Part shown: positions 1 to 4,913 of the stretch, in pieces
Position numbering within the stretch: position 1 is the first letter of the stretch
Layout of the letters: each line of letters starts with the position of its first letter
From: Thiobacillus sp.
Lineage (GTDB): Bacteria > Pseudomonadota > Gammaproteobacteria > Burkholderiales > Thiobacillaceae
DNA: 5,003 bases
Direction: 5' to 3'
Assembly (NCBI GenBank): GCA_018780025.1
Contig: JADMKH010000283.1
Coordinates: 1 to 5,003, forward strand
The notes under the pieces: generated by a model
What the model was told of the DNA's origin: nothing
Seen by the model: only the letters and a program-made list of their open reading frames with translations
The model's database searches: none
Position numbers and translations under genes: made by a program

Positions 1-1
1 G

Positions 2-403
<402 letters not shown>

Positions 404-540
404 ACGTCAGCGGCTTGAGTGCGTGATTGTTGCCAACTATTGGCTTTGCAAGCACGGCCTGCCCTTTATGGTATTTGCGGGTAAAGCTTCGCCCTGATCT
501 GGCCGTTATGGCTGGTGATTATGTCTATCGGGAGTTTTAG
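404..540 (+). promoter_or_regulatory. Intergenic leader with Shine-Dalgarno site for the glutaredoxin-like gene
   Basis: This 137-base gap separates the prlC stop from the next start. A good ribosome-binding site, GGAG at 531-534, lies 6 bases before ATG 541 and fixes that start. A weak promoter can be drawn with TTGCAA (446-451) and TATGGT (467-472), but the 15-base spacing is short and each hexamer matches only 4 of 6 consensus positions. Read-through from prlC is therefore equally possible. No hairpin terminator is visible between the two genes. Confidence 0.45.
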
Positions 541-1092
541 ATGAAAGCAGGCTTCATCATGGCGGCGGCATGGCTGGCAGTGGCAAGCGCGCCGCTTTCC
601 GCCGCCCAGCTGTATCAGTGGAAGGATGCGCAGGGCCGCACGGTCTACAGCGATCAGGCGCCGCCGCCCAGCGTCAGGAACGCCCAGCAAAAGTCGTTCA
701 AGGGCAGCATCATCGAAGGCGGCGAATCCTATACCAGCAAAACCGCGCGTGAAAAATACCCGATCACCCTGTACGCCAGCGCGTGCGGCGCCCCCTGTGA
801 CCAGGCGCGGAAGCTGCTCTCCGAACGCGGCGTCCCCTTCAGCAACAAAGACCCGCAAGCCAGCCCCGAAGCCCAGGCCGAACTGCAAAAACTCACCGGT
901 CAATCGCGTGTGCCCGTCCTTGTCGTCGGCAGCGACAAGATCGACGGTTTCGAATCAGGTCAGTGGCACGCTGCGCTTGACCGTGCCGGCTATCCCAAAT
1001 CCGCTTTGCCCGGTGGCAAGCCCGCGCCAGAGGCCACCCCGGTTCCGGCTTCTCCAGCGGCGCAACCGCCCGCCCCGGCAAGCCCCCGATAA
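541..1092 (+). CDS. Secreted DUF4124 plus glutaredoxin-fold protein
   Basis: The 183-residue product has three parts. Residues 1-21 form a signal peptide (Lys3, a hydrophobic Ala-rich core, likely cleavage near PLSA|AQ), so the protein should act in the periplasm. Residues 23-55 (LYQWKDAQGRTVYSDQAPP) match the short DUF4124 module common in proteobacterial envelope proteins. Residues 74-150 are a glutaredoxin/thioredoxin-like fold: strand ITLYAS, then the cysteine pair CGAPC (Cys82, Cys86), a helix, the cis-Pro site RVPVLVVG (Pro125) and a terminal segment GFESGQWHAAL. Residues 152-183 are a Pro/Ala-rich tail, probably disordered. The cysteines are spaced CX3C rather than the CX2C of classical glutaredoxins, so dithiol reductase activity cannot be assumed; thiol handling or metal binding is possible. 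The start is set by GGAG at 531-534. It lies downstream of prlC on the same strand and ends before a strong hairpin. Domain assignment is confident, substrate unknown. Confidence 0.88.
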   Translation: MKAGFIMAAAWLAVASAPLSAAQLYQWKDAQGRTVYSDQAPPPSVRNAQQKSFKGSIIEGGESYTSKTAREKYPITLYASACGAPCDQARKLLSERGVPFSNKDPQASPEAQAELQKLTGQSRVPVLVVGSDKIDGFESGQWHAALDRAGYPKSALPGGKPAPEATPVPASPAAQPPAPASPR

Positions 1093-1106
1093 CCTGCCGC
1101 CCTCTG

Positions 1107-1135
1107 GGAAGGAGGCCCCATTGGGGCCTCCTTCC
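1107..1135. terminator. Perfect GC-rich hairpin after the glutaredoxin-like gene
   Basis: GGAAGGAGGCCCC (1107-1119) and GGGGCCTCCTTCC (1123-1135) form a perfect 13-bp stem around a 3-base loop, 14 bases after the stop codon at 1092. Position and stability fit a transcription end for the prlC-side genes. No T-run follows on the plus strand (next bases GCAGC), so it is not a textbook intrinsic terminator; it may work with Rho or stabilise the mRNA 3' end. The integrase remnant begins directly after it. Confidence 0.6.
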
Positions 1136-1137
1136 GC

Positions 1138-1281
1138 AGCATCGACGTGATCGAACACTGCCTGGCGCACGCGCCGACAAACGCAGTCCGCACAGCCTAC
1201 AACCGTCACGTGTACCAGAATGAGCGGCGCGCCATGCTCCAGCAGTGGGCGGACTATCTGGATCGACTACGCGAGGAATAA
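1138..1281 (+). pseudogene. C-terminal remnant of a P4-type tyrosine integrase
   Basis: In the frame ending at TAA 1279-1281, about 47 codons read as IDVIEHCLAHAPTNAVRTAY followed by NRHVYQNERRAMLQQWADYL and DRLREE. This is the characteristic end of P4-like phage/genomic-island integrases: the LAH box with the conserved catalytic-region His (codon 1168-1170), the AYNR segment with the probable nucleophilic Tyr (codon 1198-1200), and the WADYLD tail. No start codon, ribosome-binding site or upstream catalytic region exists; the frame runs straight back into the hairpin at 1107-1135 and the glutaredoxin-like gene. The N-terminal DNA-binding domain and most of the catalytic domain, roughly nine tenths of a normal integrase of about 400 residues, are gone. 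It is a non-functional scar of an integrated element. The stop and sequence are intact, so decay was by truncation rather than point mutation. Family assignment is by recognised motifs. Confidence 0.82.
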
Positions 1282-1333
1282 GCAAGTTCCAGGCACGAAT
1301 CCTTTACGCCCGTTGATAAGATGGCGGAAAAAC

Positions 1334-1666
1334 TCAACCTGCCGAATCTGACGACTCGCTTTGCAGTTGCACCGGAATGTCAGAATGCTGATGCAATACG
1401 CGAATGACATCCAGGTAATTGTCATGTTCAACGTAGAACAACATATAGGGAAAGCGACTCACCAACCATGATCGCAAACCAAGGGTATTTAACAGGTCAC
1501 CATAACGCGGCGAGCCCGTGCCTGGATGCCGTTCGATGTGATGAAGAGCGGCATCGACCGCACCGACAAATGCTTGGGCGACTTCGACGCTGGCCTCTTG
1601 CAGGTAATGAACAAAACCAGTTTCAATGTCGCGTTCCGCTACTTGCCGCAGTAATGGCGGCTTCAT
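1334..1666 (-). CDS. parE: ParE/RelE-superfamily toxin of a type II toxin-antitoxin pair
   Basis: The 110-residue protein has the usual length and pattern of ParE-like toxins. An N-terminal helical hairpin (residues 8-48: AERDIETGFVHYLQEASVEV and following) is followed by the segment PGTGSPRYGD (48-57) and the beta-sheet core GLRSWLVSRFPYMLFYVE (63-80) and YLDVIRVLHQHSDIP (84-98), matching the family motifs RxFPYxxFY and IxVLRVxHxxRD. ParE toxins poison DNA gyrase; RelE relatives cleave mRNA on the ribosome. Sequence alone places this nearer ParE, but the target is inferred. Its ATG (1666-1664) overlaps the antitoxin stop as ATGA, indicating translational coupling, with AAGG in the antitoxin 3' end as a possible ribosome site. 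The C-terminal tail after residue 99 is Ser-rich and probably disordered. The gene converges on the integrase remnant. It is complete with no frameshift. Confidence 0.87.
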   Translation of the reverse strand: MKPPLLRQVAERDIETGFVHYLQEASVEVAQAFVGAVDAALHHIERHPGTGSPRYGDLLNTLGLRSWLVSRFPYMLFYVEHDNYLDVIRVLHQHSDIPVQLQSESSDSAG

Positions 1667-1911
1667 GCAATCGGATGCCTTTTCGTTCGATGCAACAAAT
1701 CGCTTTTTACCTCATCCCACGGACGACCGGGGGGAGAATTAAGCCCTTCCATAAGGAGGGAACGCATTTTGTCCTTGGCCGCTTCGAGTTCGTCCTTACG
1801 CACCAAATCGCGCAGATATTCACTGTGCGAGCCATAGCCGCGCGATTTCACACGCTCGTCCACAAAGGACTTGAGCGATTCCGGCAAGGAAATATTCATA
1901 GTGGCAGTCAT
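1663..1911 (-). CDS. parD: ParD-like ribbon-helix-helix antitoxin
   Basis: This 82-residue protein precedes and overlaps the toxin gene by 4 bases, the standard antitoxin-first order. Residues 4-41 (TMNISLPESLKSFVDERVKS, then GYGSHSEYLRDLVRKDE) are a classic ribbon-helix-helix domain: the beta strand TMNISLP would contact operator DNA as a dimer and the two helices form the dimer core. The charged C-terminal part (42-82, with LLMEGLNSPPGRPWDEVKSD) is the flexible region that wraps and neutralises the toxin in ParD families. Known ParD proteins repress their own operon together with the toxin; the palindromes just upstream agree with that. The ATG at 1911-1909 is used because it keeps the whole strand; an internal ATG (1899-1897) would also keep MNISLP. 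Shine-Dalgarno pairing is weak: AGG lies about 11 bases upstream of the first ATG. Confidence 0.9.
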   Translation of the reverse strand: MTATMNISLPESLKSFVDERVKSRGYGSHSEYLRDLVRKDELEAAKDKMRSLLMEGLNSPPGRPWDEVKSDLLHRTKRHPIA

Positions 1912-1947
1912 GCTTTAAAGCCTAGCACGAATGGCAAATATTGCCAA
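1912..1947 (-). promoter_or_regulatory. Probable parDE operator/promoter with two palindromes
   Basis: Two dyads lie immediately upstream of the antitoxin start. GCTTTAAAGC (1912-1921) is a perfect 10-base palindrome touching the start codon, and TGGCAA-ATA-TTGCCA (1932-1946) has perfect 6-base arms. Such sites fit binding by a dimeric ribbon-helix-helix repressor. On the minus strand TTGGCA (1947-1942, 5 of 6 to a -35 box) is 17 bases from TAGGCT (1924-1919, 3 of 6 to a -10 box). If that promoter is used, the operator covers its -35 and the transcript would begin within a few bases of ATG 1911. The promoter hexamers are weak evidence; the palindromes are certain. Confidence 0.5.
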
Positions 1948-1979
1948 TCGCTTCCCTTGAGTCCATTCCCGAATCGTAT

Positions 1980-2010
1980 GCAAAAACAGACGAAAATCCG
2001 TGGTTTTTGC
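1980..2010. repeat. Inverted repeat GCAAAAAC...GTTTTTGC
   Basis: Perfect 8-base arms GCAAAAAC (1980-1987) and GTTTTTGC (2003-2010) flank a 15-base centre. It lies 69 bases upstream of the antitoxin start. It could be a protein-binding dyad or a weak bidirectional hairpin; the A/T run is inside the arms, so it is not a standard terminator. Confidence 0.5.
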
Positions 2011-2070
2011 GTATGAGTTGGATGCATATGGAGGCGGTATTCCGGGACTGCACAAATCGATACCCCAGAC

Positions 2071-2129
2071 GGATGCTAACCGCACTTCGTTTGTCCGAAA
2101 AATGTGGTGTTACTTCGGACAAAGCATCC
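2071..2129. repeat. Interleaved inverted-repeat element with pseudoknot or switch potential
   Basis: Three pairs of complementary blocks occur in 59 bases. GGATGC (2071-2076) pairs with GCATCC (2124-2129). TTTGTCCGAA (2090-2099) pairs perfectly with TTCGGACAAA (2114-2123). TAACCGCAC (2077-2085) pairs at 7 of 9 positions with GTGGTGTTA (2104-2112), which sits in the loop of the 10-bp stem. The second and third pairings cross, so a folded strand could form a pseudoknot or two alternative hairpins closed by the first helix. No T-run follows on either strand. The repeats are read directly; any function as RNA, recombination site or miniature element is inference. Confidence 0.65.
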
Positions 2130-2146
2130 AAAGCAAAATGGCGTTC

Positions 2147-2161
2147 CGGCACATCGTGCCG
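2147..2161. repeat. Small palindrome CGGCAC-ATC-GTGCCG
   Basis: Six-base perfect arms (2147-2152 and 2156-2161) surround a 3-base loop, 17 bases after the larger interleaved element. It could be a hairpin or dimer-binding site. Short GC-rich palindromes like this arise easily by chance. Confidence 0.35.
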
Positions 2162-2265
2162 TCGGGCTCACGGGCGGTGCCCCACGCCTCATACCGAGTC
2201 GCGGCCATCTGGCTTCGATCCCTGACGCCTCTGGCCCTGCGCGCTTCGCTTGCCCGAGACAGTGG

Positions 2266-2305
2266 GGTATGTGAGAGGCTGCCTTGCTGTTCCCTTCAAC
2301 ATACC
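2266..2305. repeat. Inverted repeat GGTATGT...ACATACC
   Basis: GGTATGT (2266-2272) and ACATACC (2299-2305) form 7-base perfect arms around 26 bases. A third block, GCCTCATACC at 2186-2195, can also pair with GGTATG, with the following AGGC after a 4-base bulge. The central block therefore has two possible partners. No gene is attached to it. Confidence 0.35.
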
Positions 2306-2544
2306 ACGCCGTTCTCGCCGTCAAGAGCTATGCGGCCCTGCCCTGCGGTTGGCCGCTTGCGTCCTGGCGGCCGTCTGCGACCCCTGACTGCTGCGCTGCG
2401 TCGTGTTTCTCCGGTTCCGGGCAATTCCGCCCGACGCGTGATCGATTGAAATTGGCTCGCCTCCCAAACAAACCTTCTTGATGCCGCAACTCGCATCTTA
2501 ATGCTACGTGATGATGGGATAATTGCGATACGTTCCGTCACAGC

Positions 2545-2571
2545 CGCTGCCCGAAAGCGCACCGGGCAGCG
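2545..2571. repeat. Hairpin CGCTGCCCG...CGGGCAGCG
   Basis: Perfect 9-base GC-rich arms (2545-2553 and 2563-2571) enclose a 9-base loop AAAGCGCAC, about 160 bases upstream of the ExoIII start. No T-run follows on either strand. It may insulate the ExoIII promoter from upstream transcription, but no transcribed gene is seen to its left on the plus strand. Confidence 0.45.
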
Positions 2572-2688
2572 TTGCGCCGAGAATAACTGTGAAACGTACC
2601 CGATCAGCACAAGCAAACTGGAACTCATTCGATAGGCGATGTTTCAAACCCTTTCATATGGGGGTATGCATGGGGTACCGTCACAGAA

Positions 2689-2708
2689 TAAACAATATAA
2701 TTTGTTTA
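2689..2708 (+). promoter_or_regulatory. ExoIII gene promoter: consensus -10 box inside a dyad
   Basis: A perfect TATAAT (2696-2701) is flanked by TAAACAA (2689-2695) and TTGTTTA (2702-2708), perfect 7-base inverted arms centred on the -10 hexamer. The hexamer is 29 bases before ATG 2731, so transcription would start about 22-25 bases upstream of the gene. At 16-18 base spacing the -35 position reads GGGTAC-like sequence with no resemblance to TTGACA, and no TG extended -10 precedes it. A consensus -10 without a -35 and inside a dyad suggests activator dependence or repressor control, but simple AT-rich promoter melting sequence is also possible. Confidence 0.5.
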
Positions 2709-2730
2709 AAATTAGATAGTTATTTAAATA

Positions 2731-3504
2731 ATGAAAATTGTCGCCTGGAACGTCAACTCCCTCAAAGTCCGCCTGCCTCAGCTATTGGACTTTCTTGCCA
2801 CCCGCCAGCCCGACGTGGTGTGCCTGCAGGAAACCAAACTCACCGACGACAAATTCCCGACCGCAGAGATAGAAGCGGCTGGATATCGCGTGGCATTCGT
2901 CGGACAAAAGACCTACAACGGCGTTGCCATTGTCAGCCGAAGCGAGCTGACCGATGTCCAGGTCGGCATCCCTGATTTTGAAGATGAACAGAAGCGAATG
3001 ATTGCCGCCACCGTCGAAGGCGTCCGCGTTGTCTGCGTCTACTGCCCCAATGGTCAGGCACTCGACTCCGACAAATACCCCTACAAGCTTGCCTGGTTCG
3101 ACGCGCTCATCCACTGGCTCAAGGACGAACTCACGCGCCACCCCCAACTGGCTCTACTGGGTGACTACAACATCGCACCGGACGATCGCGACGTCCACGA
3201 TCCCAAAATCTGGAAAGACTGCGTACTGGTGTCCGAACCCGAGCGCACGCGCTTCCAGACCCTGCTATCGCTAGGCCTGAAAGACAGCTTCCGCCTGTTC
3301 GAGCAACCCGAAAAAACCTTCAGCTGGTGGGATTACCGCATGATGGGTTTCCGCCACAACCACGGCCTGCGCATCGACCACATCCTGCTCACCGAACCGC
3401 TGGCTGCCGCCTGCACCTCCAGCACGGTTGATCGCGACATGCGCAAGCTGGAACGGCCGTCGGATCATGCGCCGGTGGTGGCGAAGATCAGTTTGGTCGC
3501 CTGA
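2731..3504 (+). CDS. xthA: Exodeoxyribonuclease III (AP endonuclease)
   Basis: The 257-residue protein is a full-length member of the EEP (endonuclease/exonuclease/phosphatase) superfamily, ExoIII branch. It cuts the phosphodiester bond 5' of abasic sites and removes 3'-blocking groups and nucleotides from duplex DNA in base-excision repair in the cytoplasm. All active-site positions known from E. coli ExoIII are present: Asn7 in WNVNSLKVR, Glu34 in LQETKL, Tyr104 in VYCPNG, Asp145 and Asn147 in GDYNIAP, Asp216 in LRIDHILL, and the Asp245-His246 pair in RPSDHAP. The SWWDYR segment (198-203) is also typical. The start is secure because MKIVAWNVNSL matches the conserved family N-terminus, although no clear Shine-Dalgarno sequence lies in the AT-rich leader. 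It stands alone as a single-gene unit after a consensus -10 box and faces the convergent Mrr-like gene. In many genomes the orthologue is named xth or exoA. Confidence 0.97.
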   Translation: MKIVAWNVNSLKVRLPQLLDFLATRQPDVVCLQETKLTDDKFPTAEIEAAGYRVAFVGQKTYNGVAIVSRSELTDVQVGIPDFEDEQKRMIAATVEGVRVVCVYCPNGQALDSDKYPYKLAWFDALIHWLKDELTRHPQLALLGDYNIAPDDRDVHDPKIWKDCVLVSEPERTRFQTLLSLGLKDSFRLFEQPEKTFSWWDYRMMGFRHNHGLRIDHILLTEPLAAACTSSTVDRDMRKLERPSDHAPVVAKISLVA

Positions 3505-3698
3505 GGCAAGCCAAAAACAGGATTTTCCAGCAAGTTAGCGAACCTTCAGTGGCGACTAGCGACCCGTTGCAGACATCTGGTACCTCGAACTACGCACCAC
3601 AAAGCTGCCATTCCCAGCCGACCGCTAGCTAATCGATACGTTAAGCACGACTCTGGTCTGTCAACTTCCGTTTGAACGGCACCTCATCGGGTTCTTGT
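3505..3698. other. Convergent intergenic region between ExoIII and Mrr-like genes
   Basis: These 194 bases separate two genes that point at each other. No protein-like frame is visible. The only dyads are small: GCCTGAGGC at 3499-3507 overlapping the ExoIII stop and CCGTT-TG-AACGG at 3668-3679, neither followed by a T-run. Thus no convincing terminator for either gene can be named. Confidence 0.4.
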
Positions 3699-4886
3699 TC
3701 ATTCGCTGTCATCGTTGAGCCCGCGGAACTCGGCAGGGAAGTACTCGATGCGGCCGTCCGTCATCTGGTGGGGGTTGAAGGAACGCTGGTCCCACCGACC
3801 GATAGTTTCGACCTCGGCGAAGAAGTCTATGAAAGGACCACGGCTTCCAGGTGCAAACGGCGCGTAGACGTGAGGGGCTTGCACGTACTCGTCGCCGAGG
3901 TCATCGATGTCCAAGATATCTTCGAACGGCACCAGGCCAACAACTTCGAACCACGCTTGGTTCGCCTCCGGAATCTTGTTCCAAAATTCGTAGATGGCCT
4001 GCCGCTTCTCGTCGTGCCGGTCTTCGCCCAACCAAGGGTCGTCGTGTTTACGGCTTCTAGCGTCGTTCACAGCCATCGCGGCGTCCCACGATTTGCCGTC
4101 ATCAGAGAGGTAGGCGAAGTAGCGTTGCACGCAGAACTTAAGCCCGTCGTGCGACATGCCCCGGTACGGCCACACCATCCACAGCGGGTTCTTCTTGAAA
4201 TCGGCGAGGTCGCCTGTGTACGGGTACTCTGTGGCGTCAGGAGAGCGCAACAATAACGACGCGTGGGACTGGTCTTTAAGCATGCGGTTCGCCTTCCTCT
4301 TCATCACCAACCGGGCCCGCAGGTCGGCTCGTTGGGAGCGCCGGCGGATGGTCAGCGAAAAGCCGAAATAGGCGAATAAGAGGTGGTCGTTCTCGGGGCG
4401 GAAGAGCCGGTCCTCGAGTTCAGCCTTACCCCAGAGGTGCCACTCCTCCAATTCCATCTCGCGGCACTTTTTGGCGAAGTCGTCGCGGGCCTTTTTGGAG
4501 AAATCGCAGGCCGCCGTGAACACAAGTCCGTAAAGCTTCTCATCCGGGCCGAGTACGGTGTCGTCCAAATACTTGACTAATGCCTTCGGCCCAATGGCCC
4601 GCTCACGCTTGCACTGAATGAGCCAGAGCCTGTCATCGATACCCTCGTTGAGGGTCGATCGTTCCTCGGCCGATTCGCCTTCTTCCGCTGATGCAGAAGG
4701 CTGATCCTCCTTTGCGACGATTTCGTAGCCTCGCGCATCGAACCCATCGTCGCTGCCTGAGCGCCCCGTAGCCTCGAGTCGCCGCCAGGGCTTGAACTCG
4801 TACGCAAGCTGTCGCACGAGGTCTTCGAATCTTTTCGGATCCAGGTCCTCGAAGTGCAGGGGTCCAATGGTGCGGGTGGTGGCCAT
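3699..4886 (-). CDS. Mrr-like PD-(D/E)XK restriction endonuclease with unidentified C-terminal region
   Basis: The first 175 of 395 residues resemble Mrr-type restriction endonucleases. A helix DLDPKRFEDLVRQLAYEF (14-31) carries the family Glu (Glu21). The core LEATGRSGSDDGFDARG (37-53) gives the G-x2-D-G-x-D pattern with the likely metal-binding Asp50, and LWLIQCKRE (87-95) supplies the Gln91-x-Lys93 of the QxK variant of the nuclease motif. Further core strands and helices follow (LYGLVFTAACDFSKKARDDF, WHLWGKAELEDRLF). Between motifs, residues 58-85 form an acidic, probably flexible insert. Residues 180-395 are rich in Trp, Phe, Tyr and Asp (for example NPLWMVWPYRGMSHDGLKFC and FIDFFAEVETIGRWDQ) and match nothing I recognise. 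Mrr relatives cut modified or foreign DNA, usually as type IV systems; no methyltransferase is in view. ATG 4886 is the first start after an in-frame TAG at 4916-4914; no good ribosome site is seen, and CTG 4901 is a weak alternative. A defence role is inferred. Confidence 0.78.
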   Translation of the reverse strand: MATTRTIGPLHFEDLDPKRFEDLVRQLAYEFKPWRRLEATGRSGSDDGFDARGYEIVAKEDQPSASAEEGESAEERSTLNEGIDDRLWLIQCKRERAIGPKALVKYLDDTVLGPDEKLYGLVFTAACDFSKKARDDFAKKCREMELEEWHLWGKAELEDRLFRPENDHLLFAYFGFSLTIRRRSQRADLRARLVMKRKANRMLKDQSHASLLLRSPDATEYPYTGDLADFKKNPLWMVWPYRGMSHDGLKFCVQRYFAYLSDDGKSWDAAMAVNDARSRKHDDPWLGEDRHDEKRQAIYEFWNKIPEANQAWFEVVGLVPFEDILDIDDLGDEYVQAPHVYAPFAPGSRGPFIDFFAEVETIGRWDQRSFNPHQMTDGRIEYFPAEFRGLNDDSE

Positions 4887-4913
4887 GCAGCACGATATCA
4901 GATGGGCAGCTGG

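Larger units (their letters stand above)
1948..2688. other. Gene-free accessory stretch with several inverted repeats
   Basis: Between the parDE control region and the ExoIII promoter no reading frame has a recognisable domain, natural composition or a convincing ribosome site. Frames that stay open (for example 2000-2449 on the plus strand and 2628-2296 on the minus strand) give Arg/Pro/Ser/Cys-rich translations typical of non-coding GC-rich DNA. The stretch contains separate dyads at 1980-2010, 2071-2129, 2147-2161, 2266-2305 and 2545-2571. No insertion-sequence transposase, tRNA or CRISPR repeat is visible. The 2160-2450 part is notably GC-rich and the last 50 bases before the ExoIII gene are strongly AT-rich, so the region is compositionally patchy, as expected of DNA assembled by insertions. 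Confidence 0.6.

Noticed and set aside
466..903. Minus-strand reading frame opposite the glutaredoxin-like gene
   Set aside because: Mirror frame of GC-rich coding DNA; the plus-strand protein has a signal peptide and a clear fold, this one has nothing recognisable.
2071..2129. Integron attC site next to the toxin-antitoxin pair
   Set aside because: GTTAGCA-like sequence occurs at one end on the minus strand, but the GTTRRRY/RYYYAAC pair with the usual inner boxes is not present, and no second site follows the toxin gene.
2000..2449. Plus-strand reading frame of 149 codons in the gene-free stretch
   Set aside because: Arg/Pro/Cys-rich translation, no domain, no ribosome site, and it runs through several inverted repeats; most likely chance openness of GC-rich DNA.
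2296..2628. Minus-strand reading frame of 110 codons in the gene-free stretch
   Set aside because: The second half is an Arg/Gly/Pro-rich low-complexity translation and the frame crosses the 2545-2571 hairpin; no family resemblance.
2782..3147. Minus-strand reading frame inside the ExoIII gene
   Set aside because: Lies wholly opposite a complete ExoIII gene with all catalytic residues; a shadow frame.
3640..3646. GTTAAGC as an attC core site
   Set aside because: The heptamer fits GTTRRRY, but no matching RYYYAAC partner or inverted stem is nearby; expected by chance.
3672..4256. Long plus-strand reading frame of 194 codons opposite the Mrr-like gene
   Set aside because: It is antisense to a gene with recognisable nuclease motifs, its translation is Val/Arg-rich with no domain, and it lacks a ribosome site.
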